Assembly (NCBI GenBank): GCA_950295325.1
Contig: OX485806.1
Location: forward strand, 48,357,169 to 48,417,168
Source of the DNA: Polytrichum commune
Taxonomy: Eukaryota > Streptophyta > Polytrichopsida > Polytrichales > Polytrichaceae
Direction of reading: 5' to 3'
DNA: 60,000 bases
The notes beneath the pieces were generated by a model that was not told the origin of the DNA, did no database searches, and was given only the letters and a program-made list of their open reading frames with translations. A program made the translations under genes and the position numbers. Numbering within the stretch: position 1 is the stretch's first letter; each line of letters begins with the position of its first letter. Below are positions 34,301-46,309 of the stretch, piece by piece.

Positions 34301-34645
34301 GTTTCAACATCCATCATTGTATTGTATACATCTAATTTTTGCAAGTTCTTTGTATTGAAATTGAAGCAACAACTACGTGTGTTGTTGGGTGATTTTGATC
34401 ATAGAGGGTCATCCACATCATAGAAGGTTGCAATATCTTTGGGTTACGTATTACAACAATTTATTGTCCGTATTATATAATATTTTCTATCATACCCATG
34501 GCATGAACTTTTGGTCTTAACCTTGTAAGCTTGGCCCTAGTCACCTCTTCCAAATGCTCAAACTTCAGACAAACTATGAGACATAAAAAAATGTCTTCAA
34601 ATGAAACAACACAAAAATTATTTTGATTACCAATTTTCATACTTT

Positions 34646-37474
34646 TGTGAACCTTTAGAGTGGTCCACCCCTCCACAGGGTCACTTTCAATTAGGATTTT
34701 AGCATTAAAAATTAGAACTAATAGGGAATTGTGGAAAAATTAGTCCATTTAGTGTTTAGCCCTAAAATGGGAAAGGTAAATTATCGAGGACTTTGGGCCT
34801 TCACTCGTGAAGGGAAATAAACTAGTTGTGATAGGGTTAGTAGAAAAAAAAACTAATCAGTGGTAGAAACTAGCTAAGTTAGGAAAAATTGCTAGCTAGA
34901 AAGAAACTAGCTTTGTAAGAAGAGTTGCTAGCTAGTCAAAGCAACTACCTGAGAAGTTAAATTAGTAGAGACTAGCCAAAAAAATATTAGTTTATCAGTT
35001 AATGTGGGCTACACAAGAAAAATGGAGGTGTTGTAAGAAGGCAAAATCGGTATGAAGATTTTTGAAGAAAAAATAAGAAGAAAAAAATGACGCTTGTCCA
35101 CTTGTCCCTTTATTGAATCGATGGAAAAAAATTTGAAAGAATTTGAAAAACATTGAAAGAATTGTGTCGGAGCCACCTCGGCGAGAAGGTGTCAACCTCG
35201 ACCGGAAAAAACCCCCGAGCCCAAATTTGGGAGGGGGGTTCAAAAGAATGAGACCGGTGATAGAGGGATCCAACCTTTTTTATGAGCCCATCCTCCCACA
35301 TTGGAATCTCTCTCTTCTTCTCGACGCTTGGGTAAAACCCTGCCTCTATATGGTTAGGAAATAATTCTCTCTTGTATTTTCAATTGCCTAGTAGTAAGGC
35401 TTGAGGAAACCCTCTTCCTACCTACTCCTAATTAGAATGTGTGTTTGTTAACACACAAAATTTCTTCTTTTATTTCTTAATGGTATGTTAGAATGTATGT
35501 TTAAAAATTGAGGCATTTTAGACCTTAAACGTTAATGACATGAATACTAAATTTATCATCTAGACCTAAATATTTATCATTTGTTTCTTATAGAGATTTT
35601 CTATAGTTGTTCATATCCGTTCTCCATTTTCAATTTGGTTGATATAGTAAGTAATTATGACTTTTCAAAGTCGGAGTAAAAAAAATCTTCATTTGGATAG
35701 CGGCTGCTAGATCATACATGTTAGCATGATAAGAATTTTAATATAAAAAATTAAGTTTCTCCCAAAAAAAATTTGTCTAGATTTTTAAGGCTATTTAGAA
35801 TATGTGATTTGAATGAATAATGAATTAGATATGAATTTCCGAACGTGGGATACATAGTTTAAGCCTTTTTAGTCGATTGTTGCATTATAAGGAGGCTGTT
35901 GGACCCATTTTGGTTTAACTTGATAATATCATATTTTTTTATAATAGATATTTTTAATAGCTTTCCAATGTTGTATGGAGAGCCCAATCCGAGTAACCTG
36001 AATTAATTATGAATTTTTGAAGTTGGAGGTCAAATAAGTGGAGGTGGAAGGATCAGTTGAATAAACATTGTGCTTTCAACCTTGTAATTTTTGCAATTCT
36101 TATCCGATTGAAGTGAATTTTAGTTTTTTAGAAAGCTAATGATGTATACTAAGTGAATAAATTATGATGAGGCCAAAATTATAGTGCATTAAAATGATAT
36201 TCTTACCGTTGACTAACCTAAGTTTCACAACCAAGTTAGCTATAAAGAAGGAGATAAGATCAACGTCCGAGAATTGGAGTAAGGCAAAGAGGTAGAAACT
36301 TGTCCTACATCGAGCCCAACTAAAAAAACAACAATAATATAGGCTAATAAACCCTAGCATTCCATCTAGGCTTGGAGGGACCGCAACCAAGATATGCATT
36401 CTAAATCCACTCACCTATCTTAAAAACTCAAGTGGATTGACTACTTGACCGCCAACGAGGGTACCCAACTCCATTGTTCTTGAGGCCCCTTGGTATGTTT
36501 TGTAATGGTAAGTTTTGATTATAATTTTTTTTATATGTGTTGAAGTTTATTTAATCACCGACACGACCACATTGAATGTTATTGGTAGAAAGATGGGGTT
36601 ATTGACCCACAAATCCATTAATTGTGTTGTTGGCGCATATATTAGGAATTATGGCCTAATCCATGAAAATTGTGCAACAAATTGAACCTACAAGTTGTCC
36701 GTCACTCTAGTCTCATTAAGTTGCATTTTGTGGTCTATCAAGTGTAAACACACTTAACGATACAAAATATTAAAACATATCGTGAATCCTTGATGGCAAG
36801 AAATCCAAGTCGGGAACTTAACTTGGTAGGAATACACCACCCTTTGGATTGTTGAAGTCTCAAGGGTTTGAGCACTCACGCGACTTTCAAAGGACCTGTA
36901 CAAAACCATAGAAGGTTCCAAACTAAGGAGTGCACCAACGAGGTAAAGGATAATGCCTAATATATGAATGTAATAAGGTAGGATGTGTAAGTAAAATTAA
37001 CTAAGTATGAAATAAGTTGTGTAAAGGGTGGGACTAAAGTCAGGTCCCCTCGCTTAGGAGATTTTAACATAAGTGAATAATGAAGTATAAAGGAATTGAA
37101 TGGTTGATCAAACCGTCATTATTCCATCCATTGAACTAGGGGTGGTATGAGTCACACCCGGTTGGTATGTACTAGAACCATCTCAATTCATAGGTTATGA
37201 CTGCTTTGGTTTTAAGGTTGATGCGTAAGTCTAGGGTAGAACTAAGTATGAAATGGATTAGTGGAATTCAAAGCCATAACAATAAAAACTAAGGCCTGAT
37301 ATTTGGAGGTACTACAACTGCAATTTCAATCCCCTTCCAAAATTCTAGGTACTCATTTTATACAACTACCATTCGGGTTCGACTTGGGCACTTGCAAGTG
37401 CAAGCCACCCTCACCAAAAGATTTGTGTGGTACTTTTAGGCTCTCTTGAAGGGGGGTAACCTAAAAGTGCCACA
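34646..37474 (+). mobile_element. Family-3 solo LTR, copy 2, TSD ACTTT/CCTTT
   Basis: A 2829-bp unit from TGTGAACCTTTAGAGTGGTCC to CTAAAAGTGCCACA, collinear with 16893-19690 and in the same orientation. Flanking 5-mers are ACTTT (34641-34645) and CCTTT (37475-37479), differing at one base. Shared landmarks are GGGCCTTCA...GTGAAG near the start, CACCTCGGCGAGAAGGTG, GTGCAACA...TTGAACCTACAAGTTGTC and GGTTCG.CTTGGGCAC near the end. There is no pol motif. Confidence 0.75.
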
Positions 37475-37479
37475 CCTTT

Positions 37480-38305
37480 GTTTAATTGATTTACAAATTA
37501 CATTGTACTATTTTCCAAGGTTTGAGGTTGAAAAATATTCAAAGAAATTACAATAATAACCTCAATCCCAAGGTTAATAATATATATATTTGCACATTTT
37601 ATTTTTTCATAATTTTTTTTATTTTTCTCAAATAATTAACAAATGGACATCACATCATTTCTTAAAGGTTTTAAAGTGATTGTGAAAACTCTTTAGTTTT
37701 TTTTAAATTAGTCATTCAATGTTAAGATGACTAATATTAACATTTTAGCATTTTTATCTTTCTTAAATGGTTTAGAAATGGAATTTGCAATGTTTCTTAG
37801 TCTTCTTACATTAATTTGAAACAAATTTTCAAGAATTTAAAATTAATCATTGCAGTGACGAGACGATCAATATCAAAATTTGTGTGCCTTTATGTTTTTT
37901 TCTCAAACTTGTATATTTTTTTAAAATGTTTATGAATGGTTTATAAATTGACCTTGAAAATTATAATTTTTTTTGAAATTTGTTTTATTGGTGCCAATGA
38001 TTTAAATTTCAACATTTGGATATCCTTGAAGACAACTCAAAATGTTTTTTATTTCTTTCAAACGCTTTGAATGACGTTGACAATACTACCTTTGGTTAAT
38101 ATCATTATAAAACATATTGATATAAATATAATTTTAACAAAATATGGCGGATTTTGCATGATATAAATACCCAAATGGTATTGAAAACAAAAAAATATAC
38201 CATCAAATACCCATACGATATTGTTATCAAATAGTAGGAAATCCTCATTATAGATATTCAAATGGTATCCAGTAAATATTGGTTATAATATTGCCAATAT
38301 AAGAA
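37480..38305. other. AT-rich stretch
   Basis: No coding or repeat feature is supported between the family-3 and family-1 LTRs. Confidence 0.5.
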
Positions 38306-38310
38306 TGAAT

Positions 38311-39218
38311 TGTCGCGCACCTTTCCATGAGGATTGCATGCAACACCATGGACACAAGGGGGCCCTTGAATGATGCATGGGACAAGTGGCCTCATAGGTG
38401 GGGGCCCTGGGCATTGAGAATGCCTCCCACCCATGGAGACTAGAAAGCACCAAAGTAAGGCCATCAGTAGTGGGTAGTTTGTGGCGTCTAGGTTCTAGAA
38501 TGCTCAAAAACACCCCAATTGGAATCGTTAACTAGGAGATTTGGCAATTTGAGTGGGGCGTTCCCTGGGGACATCGCCCTAGGGCAACAGTGACCGGGGA
38601 GTGGCGCCCACCCTGCCTAGGTTAGAATAGCCATAACTTTCTCAATACTTGCATGAATGAGGTGAGTGAGGAGTTCATCAGCATTTATGCAAAGAATAGA
38701 TATTGATGGAGTGGTCGCTTGATATAAGCAAAGATTACACAACAAAGTTTATGGGGGTTGGATGTCATTGTGGGTTTCCAACCCCAACAACTAAGGAAAA
38801 ATGTCTATTTGGTCCCAACTATGAAAAGAGAGATAATTTTCTTTTGAAAGTGGGGTAGAGGCCCCGCTCAAAGTTCTTGAGGCTTATATGGTTGAGGCGA
38901 CATTGGCAATCGACCCCACCCAAAGCATATTTGGCCACTATGCTTTGAGTTGTTAGAGTGTTAGTTCAGCAACACAATAATAAACTCAATAGTGGATTTT
39001 CATGGATGTAAGTCCACATGTAATCATTGGCTATCTATTAAGGGGAAAAATCCGAATGTATGTGTAGGAGGGTTGGTTACCAAGCCATGAGATTAGAGGT
39101 CCGCAATATGGGGAACTAACCATGCACGTGTGTGATTTGTGCAGGTTTAACTCGTGACACTTGCTAGAATTGTAAAGCAGTCAAGATAAGTTAAGGGGAA
39201 CTAGCAATGGTTGCAACA
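38311..39218 (+). mobile_element. Family-1 solo LTR, copy E, TSD TGAAT
   Basis: A 908-bp unit from TGTCGCGCACC to AATGGTTGCAACA with exact duplications TGAAT at 38306-38310 and 39219-39223. It is in the opposite orientation to copies A-D. It is diverged, and the central palindrome is decayed to GGGCGTTCCCTGGGGACATCGCCC. No internal region is present. Confidence 0.9.
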
Positions 39219-39223
39219 TGAAT

Positions 39224-39880
39224 AGATCATAAAATATATCATATACGTAGTACAAAGATATGGTTCCAAGTAGGTCAAATTGAAGGTATTACATCTATGA
39301 TGTCAACCAATACTACAAGGTTTGCAATACTAATATAACATTCAATAATAGTAACACTAGTAACATGGCAGCAATAAGGTCTAGGTTGTAAGGTAATATA
39401 GACATAGAATTTGACCACATGTGACCACAAAAAAAACAAGTATCATGAGTCCACATACGGTTTTCAATTTCCACCAACTGGTTTGGGTTTTGTTTCTCAT
39501 TATACTCAAAGTAATATTGAAAGAAACATGCAAAGATTATTATTTGCGTGAAGATCATATATTTGAAATTAAATAATGACCATTTCATTTGTTGTTTTAA
39601 AAAATAATGTCAAATTCTATAGCTTTTGAATACTCTTGACATGTTTATGAATGATGAGTATTGATCTCACACCGCAAAGTCAATTGAATTGGAATTTTTA
39701 TGGGTTACATCAAAGTGTTTGAAGTAAATAAATAATCCTATTTGAATATCGTGTTCTTTTTCCAAGATTGACAAGTCAATCAATAGTTTTTCATTGTTAT
39801 TTTAATCTAAAAAAAGAGGGAGTTGCAATTGTATCATTTGTAGAATTGTTAGCAATTGATGATGAAATGAAAGAAAATAT
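39224..39880. other. AT-rich stretch
   Basis: No feature is supported here. It borders the possible transposase relic that follows. Confidence 0.45.
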
Positions 39881-41030
39881 GTATCACGTAACAAATAAAT
39901 TATTAAAAATACTTCAATGGAATCATACAAATTAATTTGTATTCTAGCAGTAGGTGGAGCAACTTCGATGATAAATTGCCATCATGTAGTGACGATTTGT
40001 TTGAGACATGATATTATTGCTTTGGTCAACATTTATTGTATTGCACATTGTTTGTTTGTAGGTGATGGATTCAAAATAATATCAAAGTTGTTGATTTTGG
40101 ATCAATTTGCTAACAATTATTATGTTTGGATAGGGAGATATAAAAATCAATGGAAGAAATGCAAAAAATTTAATGATCATATTTGATTTACAAGCATCGA
40201 CTATTTTTAAATTCTATTTAGTTCTTTAGTTTTCTTGAGATCATGTGTTGGAGTAGATTTGGGGTTGCATGCCAATAATATTGGATATTTCTCAATTATG
40301 GAAGAAGCCTATTGGTACCATCAAGCTACAATCTTCCAATTTCAATTTATGCTTCATTTTGTGGTGGATGTGTTGGTAGAGCTAAATATATTGACTCAAT
40401 AATTTCAATATGCCTTGATTGATCTTTTAGCAATTGGTTACACTCTAGATTTGTCAACATCTAGTTTGTGGAAACATTTTTTTGTGGTTATGGACCTAAC
40501 TTTGGATAATTAAGTTAAACATTAAGTCCAATTTTGTCTCGAGATTGGGTGAATGGTGTGTTCAAATGGAAGGCAAATGATGATGTTGAAGGCACAAATC
40601 ATCCCCTGCATCACAAATTTTTTTTTATAAGGAGGTCACAATAGAAAAATGTAGGATGATTTGAGTTATGCATGTACAATCAGTTGTGAATAGCATGGAC
40701 AAAAAGGTTTCTTGATTTACATTTTTCATATCATCAAAAAAATTTAGTCAAAACATTATCCAAGTGATGAAAAAAATTGTATTATTATGTCAAAGAAATT
40801 GTCATAAAGATTGATCATAAAATTTGGATCAACAATGGTTGAAAGCAAATAGAGCGCACTTGCTTGAATTTGTAGAAAATGATAGAAAAATTGAATGCAA
40901 ATTTAAATCATTGTGCAAAACATGGTATTTTTGTGGGAGCATCATTGAAAGATATACCAATTGGCCACATCCTATGAAATATTTGTGCAAAATACACTTG
41001 TCATTTCTCAAGTACTACAAATTGTGAAAA
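39880..41030 (+). pseudogene. Possible hAT-type transposase relic
   Basis: The frame at 39917-40186 reads GGATSMINCHHVVTICLRHD then IIALVNIYCIAHCLFVGDGF. This resembles the DGASVM...CIAHRxxL block of the TTF-type/ZNF862-like hAT transposases. No other catalytic block could be identified with confidence in the following kilobase, which is full of stops. The open frame at 40824-41027 belongs to no recognised family. The assignment rests on one motif and could be wrong. Confidence 0.28.
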
Positions 41031-41296
41031 AAAAAATTCAATACAAAGTGTTTTCTAGAGCCATTTGCGAGTTTCATTGAAGTTGAGAATTTTGGATGCT
41101 TTGCTGTGAGTAGCATTATGGGGGATAGAGTTGGAGAATATGGATTGGAGGGCAATATTTTATTACAGGTGGAGCATTAGATTACTCGTAGTCAATAATA
41201 ATGTGATATCATAAAGAATTATAGCATTGTTCATATGCCTCTATGAATTTGTAATATGTTTGTGCAATCTCATCTCTTATCGTATTTACTTCCAAT

Positions 41297-41880
41297 AGGT
41301 TATAGGCCCATGCATGCAAATGAAATGCCTAGAAATTTGATTGCTTTGGGGTTGGGGAATGGATCTTGAGGAGTTGGCGCTTTGGAGCTTTAAAGCATTG
41401 GAGGTGTCTGAGGGCACATTTGGTTGTTGTAAGTGTTTTTAGCTTTTTAGCTTTTTCTTGAATGTATGTTTGATGTAAGAGCATGTGATTTGAATGTCTT
41501 GAGTGTTGAAAAACTTATTTAAATACTTTGAAGGTATTTAAACCTCAAAAATATTGGACTTAAGTGTTTTGAGCATTTAAAAGCTTATTAGAGAGCTTTG
41601 AAGGTGTTTAGACTCTAAGAATACATGATTTGAAATGCTTGAGTGTTGGAATTTTATTAAAGAGGTTGGAGGTGTTTACATTCAAAAACATATGACTTGA
41701 GTGTTTTGACTGTTTAAAGACTTATTTAAGTGCATTGAGATTGTTTAGATTACAAAATCATCTAATTTGAGAGGTTTCAATGTTGAGGAATTTATTTTAA
41801 AAAATGGAGGTGTTTACATTCTAGAAACATATAACTTAATTTGATTTGATATGACAAAATTGAGATGACTTTGGTTTCCA
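41297..41880 (+). repeat. Copia-1 leader with degenerate ~75-bp repeats
   Basis: The leader begins GGTTATAGGCCCATGCATGC and matches 46143-46260 of Copia-2 (GTTATGGGCCCACTATGC...). Both then share ATGGATCTTGAGGAGTTGGCG. From about 41450 it consists of diverged repeats of a unit like TGACTTGAGTGTTTTGAGTG followed by TTTAAAGACTTATTTAAGTG and GGAGGTGTTTA. The equivalent repeats occur in Copia-2 at 46310-46830. Confidence 0.65.
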
Positions 41881-43918
41881 TGGGTTTTTGTGATTATGGA
41901 TGGATCCGAGAAGGCTCCACCTCCCAATGCAGATCCCACGGCATTTAAGGAATACCAAATGTTTATCAATAGGCCATGTCCATCATGGGCCTCAACTATG
42001 CGGACAACCAACTTACACACATCAAAAGTTGCAAAGGATTTGCAAAGGTGTTGGCAACCCTTTGCAATATTCACAAAACAAAGAGTTAGTCCAACATTCT
42101 ATTTTGTACATGTAAAATGGAAAAGGACAATACCTTGTTGATCACTTTGACAATGTCAAAAGGTATCAGTGCGGGAGGAAAACGTTGTCACAATTTTGTT
42201 CAGGGTTTATCAACATGTACGAGTACTTGATTGTCGCATTAAAGACAATGTTGATGAAGGAATTGAAGATAGAGCCTGTGACGGCATGTTTGATGCACAA
42301 GATGTAGAAGATGGAGTCCCAAGGTAAACATACGTCAATAATATCATGTCAATGTTGAGCAGGTGATCCACCTTTGTTGCAAGGCATAAGGACATGTTTT
42401 TATTGTGGAAAACCGGGCCACATTACACAATGTCGAGACAAAACAAAGAACAAGGTTGAATGTGCATTTGCAATGCAACACGAAGCGTGTTTGAGGAACT
42501 TTTGTAAACCGATTATGGATATGAGAGCCACAAAGCACATGACTTTGCATAGGACAATATTCAATACATATAAGGAATTTTTCCATGTAACATGCATTTG
42601 GTTGTTCATAGCGTGGATGAAGCCATCAAAATAGGGTCCATTGGTGTTGGAGTTGAAACGTTAGGGAAAAATAATAGAGTTTGGCATCATGGATATGCTT
42701 CACATGCCCAAGTTGCAAGCCAACTTGCTTTTAGTGAGTAAATTTTTGTCAAACGAGTTGAAGGTGCAACTTCTTGTAAATTAATGCATTATCCGAGGTG
42801 CGAACAACAACATAGTTGCAATAGCTCAACTTATAGGGTATTTGTACTAAATGACATTCATGAAACGGATGCGGCCAACTTTGTACGTTCACGTGCGAGA
42901 GGTAGTCTAGTGAAGCTTTGGCATTATAGACTTGGACACTTGAATCTAAGGAGCGTTTTCGCATTCCAAAGCATGGTGACGGGCATGACCCTAGGTAAAA
43001 CCTCTACTCCCACCTCTACATTGGTTGGCAAAGCATGCATGTAGGGTAAGCAATATGCGATCAAATCAAGCATATAGACAAACCACAAAACCTTAGAAGA
43101 ATGTGCATTTGGTGTTTGTGGTCCCATGAAGAATATGTCCGTGGAGGAGACAAAATATTTTGTTATTTTTGTTGATGATTTATGAAGAAAGATGTGGGTT
43201 TACATGATGAAATGCAAAGGAGAGTGGTTTGAGAGGTTTAAAGAATTGCAAACATTTATAGAAATGCAATCATATCATAAAATCAAGGTATTTTGATGGA
43301 TGATCGGATAGAACTCCATTTCAAAATGTTTTGAAGTCATTTTTATAGAACACGACATTGTGAGCATGCCTCAAGACATTGGACTAACAAAGTGTGTAGA
43401 TCAAACCATTTTTGCAATGACAAAGTGTGTGCTTGAAGCTCGAAAGCTCAAGAAATTACTTTGGATGGAAGCGGTGGAAAATGCGGTTTATACATTTAAT
43501 CAATGTTTGATGAGGACTTTGTGCTACAAAAAAACATGGAGTGGGAGTAGGTTTTGTGTTGGAATGGATTCAAATGAAAACATTAGCAAACTTGATGCAA
43601 AAATAATCAAATGTGTGTTTTTGGATATTGCAAAGGTATGAAGGCTTATACACTAATATGTTTGGAAATAATATTTTTTATAATAAGTATAGAGATGTTG
43701 TATTTATGGAAAATAATGGGAATATTAAAAACGACTCGGATATACGTGCAAATGAAGGTAATGAAGACCCTACAATGGTGGTGGTGGATGAAACTTTCAA
43801 ATCACAATTGTTTAATGGTGATAGAAAGTTTGTAGATGACAACGAGGAAGTGGAAGGTGATGGAGTTGCAATTGCAGAGGCACATGAAAAACTAGCAAAT
43901 GATGACATTATTATTTAA
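41880..43918 (+). pseudogene. Copia-1 gag-protease-integrase remnant
   Basis: Reading across several frames, the Copia gag appears first (APPPNADPTAFKEYQMF, then TMRTTNLHTSKVAKDLQRCW). A zinc knuckle follows at 42395-42433, CFYCGKPGHITQC, which has one residue too few between His and the last Cys. The protease region keeps ATKHMTLH, but the active-site D-S/T-G is replaced (IMDMRATKHM). The GAG-pre-integrase block LWHYRLGHLNLRSVFAFQSM lies at about 42918-42980. The integrase core includes TKYFVIFVDDL and GEWFERFKELQTFIE. The distal part (43613-43918) is an acidic region, VDETFKSQLFNGDRKFVDDN, after which the frame ends. There are many stops and shifts and it is not functional. It belongs to the same family as the remnant at 46873. 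Confidence 0.82.
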
Positions 43919-44006
43919 AAAAATTTGGCAAAGAGTGGAGCAACAAACACTTGCAAAATGATGGAAAAACCACATTTTGCCTCAACATGGTGAGGAATGG
44001 GCCAAT

Positions 44007-44271
44007 TGTAGAAGGTAGAGAATTAGATTTCTTGTAGTCAATAAAAATATAAAGGAGAAAACATGAGAAAGAATAAGGTTAGAATAAAGCTACCATGCTA
44101 ATCCAAAGAGGGATACAAATTATCCCACATTATTTGTCTGAACTAATGAAGAGAATAAAATCAATAAAAAAACAAAGCAAGTAGAACATGAGACCATCTC
44201 ATTCAAAGCATTATTCATATGCTTTTGTATAGGTGTCTATGCTTGTGCAATCTTAACTCTTGTTAATTCCA
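44007..44271 (+). mobile_element. Shared middle LTR of the Copia tandem
   Basis: It begins TGTAGAAGGTAGAGAATTAG and ends CTTGTTAATTCCA (265 bp). It is collinear with 56531-56786 over its full length and with 41170-41296 over the ends. It serves as the 3' LTR of Copia-1. Because the family-4 insertion just downstream splits the next leader (GTTAT on both sides), it is also the 5' LTR of Copia-2. The exact 3' end is uncertain by a few bases. Confidence 0.72.
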
Positions 44272-44429
44272 ATAAGTTATTATGATGACAATTGTTAATC
44301 CAAGTGAAGTAACAACCCACAAGATTGGCCGGATGGGTATACTACTCTAGTGCCTCCAAGCAATGACCTTCCAACTCCCATAATATAGGAGACCAATATA
44401 GGGCCTGGTACAGAGGATTAATACCAAAC

Positions 44430-44875
44430 ACTACTGCATGACACGCAAGACACTATTGCATGACACTAAGGACATTACTACATAACACGCAGTACGTTGC
44501 TGCATAACCTGCAGCACATGAATGCAGAATATTGATGTAGAAGGCCAATGCAAAACAGTAGCGCAAGCCTAACACGAAACCTAATGCAAAGGAATATTAC
44601 CAAACATAGTGCATGAGAGTAATGTACAAGTTGATGCAAGAGACTAATGTAGGGTCTAATATAGAATCTACTAGAAGAGGCTAATATAGAGGGTTAATGC
44701 AGCGGACTGATGTAGAACGTAATACAAAAGTTTAATATAGGAGATTGATGCAGGAAACTAATGCAAATTCCAATGCAGAACGTAATGCAGGAGACTAAGA
44801 TAGAAAATTATTGTAGAGGGCTGATCTAACAATAATGTAAGGCTAACACTTAAACTAGTGTATAGACTAAGGCAA
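44430..44875. repeat. AATGCAGGAGACTAATGCA-type short tandem array
   Basis: Dozens of imperfect units of about 15-18 bp (ACTAATGCAGAAG, TTAATATAGGAG, CATGACACTAAGGAC) occur within the family-4 unit. Confidence 0.7.
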
Positions 44876-44974
44876 GAACTACTAGAAAAAAATATTAAAA
44901 AACCATCAAGTAACATCCAATAACTTAGGATATCAAAGCTAATTCAACTAGACAATAATACATATCTTCAATAG

Positions 44975-45055
44975 GGCTTAAAACCCTGTTATTCAACATT
45001 TATAGGGTTCAAGAACCCTGTTATTCACCATTCATGGGGCTCATAAACCCCTTTG
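44975..45055. repeat. Three tandem hairpin units
   Basis: Three successive self-complementary strings, AGGGCTTAAAACCCT, AGGGTTCAAGAACCCT and GGGGCTCATAAACCCC, are separated by about 20 bp of GTTATTCAACATT-like spacer. Each can fold into a short stem of 5-7 bp. Confidence 0.75.
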
Positions 45056-45424
45056 TCCATCATTCCTATTCCTATATTTCAACCACTAATTGCATCTACC
45101 TACATGGAGAGGGGTCAAAGAGAAGAGTTGTGCTAACCACTAGAATGTGCGAGTGAGTGAGTGAGAAAGAGAGAAGTCTAGTCCTAACCACTAGAATGAG
45201 AGAATGAGAATGAGCCCCCGCACTCCCTTTGGGGGACTATCATTTCCAACCACCAAGTCTTATTGGCCGTAGATCAAGTCATACCCATATCTAACGGCTG
45301 GCCTTTAAGGCTGCCACAACCCTAGCTGCCATTATCTAAACCCCTAGATCCAACGGTCTTGGTTTCCCAACCGTTGATCCAACGGCCTTCATCTGCTCAC
45401 CATCTCATCCGTTGATGTCATCCT

Positions 45425-45705
45425 CTGTTCGTTGCTGTCATACATTTACACCTTCCTCCGCTCGCTATCTCATTCATTTAATATCATCATTTGTTCGTTG
45501 TTGTCCTATGTCCAATGTCGTTCTGTACTGTCATTCCCTAATTCGACGTCGTCTTACGCTGTTATTCATCCCTTCGGGGTCGTCCTACATTGTTTTTCAT
45601 CCATTCAACGTCCTCCCACGCTGTCATTCATCCATTCGGCAACGTCCTCCGCTGTCATTCATCCTTTCGACGTTGTCTTTCGCCGTCCTTCATCCATTGT
45701 CTACA
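45425..45705. repeat. ~32-bp minisatellite
   Basis: Imperfect tandem units of about 30-34 bp, of the type GTCATTCATCCATTCGACGT then CGTCCTACGCT, at least six in a row, inside the family-4 unit. Confidence 0.75.
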
Positions 45706-46309
45706 TTTCTTCATACTAACTAATTAACCTAAATATAATTTCTATTCACTGACTTCCTTTCTACTTAGGCCACAAATGTCAATCCAACCGCGAGCGGTTT
45801 GATTACTTCACGTGGGTAAATAATAACATGTTCTAAAAAATAAAAACTACTTGAAAAAACTCTACACACAACCGCGTAGTAACACCTTCTTTGTATCCGC
45901 CTATAGATTATTCCTACTTTATCACTAGCTCAATTTGGGATAGCACCGGTCAATGTAACCAACCGGATTTGAACCCGGGTTGGTCCAGACTTAATACTAG
46001 TCTCTTACACAACTCGCATCCACAGGCGGATGTCTCAAAAACTAATAGTCACCTATATATTGACTAATTCTAACCACTAACTTCTTATTTTTTGTAGATT
46101 GTGGGCCTTAACTCAACCTATGAGCGGTTTGAGTGGCTCACAGTTATGGGCCCACTATGCAAATGAAGTGCCTAGAGATTTGAACGCATTTGAGTTTGCG
46201 GAGTGGATCTTGAGGAGTTGGTGCTTCGGAGCGTTGCAAGTGTCTGAGGGCGCAATTTGTTGTTGTTGTAAGTAAATTTTTGTTTTTGTTTTTGCTTCAA
46301 TGTATGTTT

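Larger units (their letters stand above)
29111..34645. other. Long AT-rich intergenic stretch
   Basis: No gene or RNA gene is supported in these 5.5 kb, which are very AT-rich in places (30050-30400, 31980-32150). Apart from the repeat pair at 29376-29530 and 31180-31345, no mobile-element boundary was recognised. The short open frames at 30660-30893 and 33901-34358 have no recognised family. Confidence 0.55.
41170..44271 (+). mobile_element. Copia-1: LTR, leader, gag, protease, integrase, shared LTR
   Basis: This first unit of a Copia tandem has an LTR at about 41170-41296 (carrying an internal deletion of roughly 130-150 bp relative to the others), a leader from 41297, a decayed gag-pol (41880-43920) and a second LTR (44007-44271). 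The three LTRs of the tandem share GATTACTCGTAGTCAATA, TTCATATGCCT, TGTGCAATCT and TACTTCCAATA-type strings. Reverse transcriptase and RNase H are absent: the coding sequence passes straight into the LTR. No target duplication was found at the outer ends. Confidence 0.68.
44281..46142. mobile_element. Family-4 solo LTR-like unit, TSD GTTAT
   Basis: A 1862-bp unit between exact duplications GTTAT (44276-44280 and 46143-46147), ending GAGTGGCTCACA and starting TATGATGACA (probably TGTGA originally). Comparison with the uninterrupted Copia-1 leader (CCAATAGGTTATAGGCCC) shows the host sequence was CCAATAAGTTATGGGCCC, so the boundaries are firm. It holds three internal repeats, listed separately, and no retrotransposon protein. 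The 103-codon and 95-codon open frames near 45412-45723 are translations of a minisatellite. Confidence 0.7.

Noticed and set aside
45412-45723. Open frames of about 100 codons with repeated Ser/His/Pro strings
   Set aside because: They translate a ~32-bp minisatellite in two frames and have no gene context.
45950-46035. String resembling a tRNA T-arm or SINE B box (GGTTCAAATCC on the minus strand)
   Set aside because: No matching A box, acceptor stem or anticodon arm could be drawn; a lone B-box-like string is not enough for a tRNA or SINE call.
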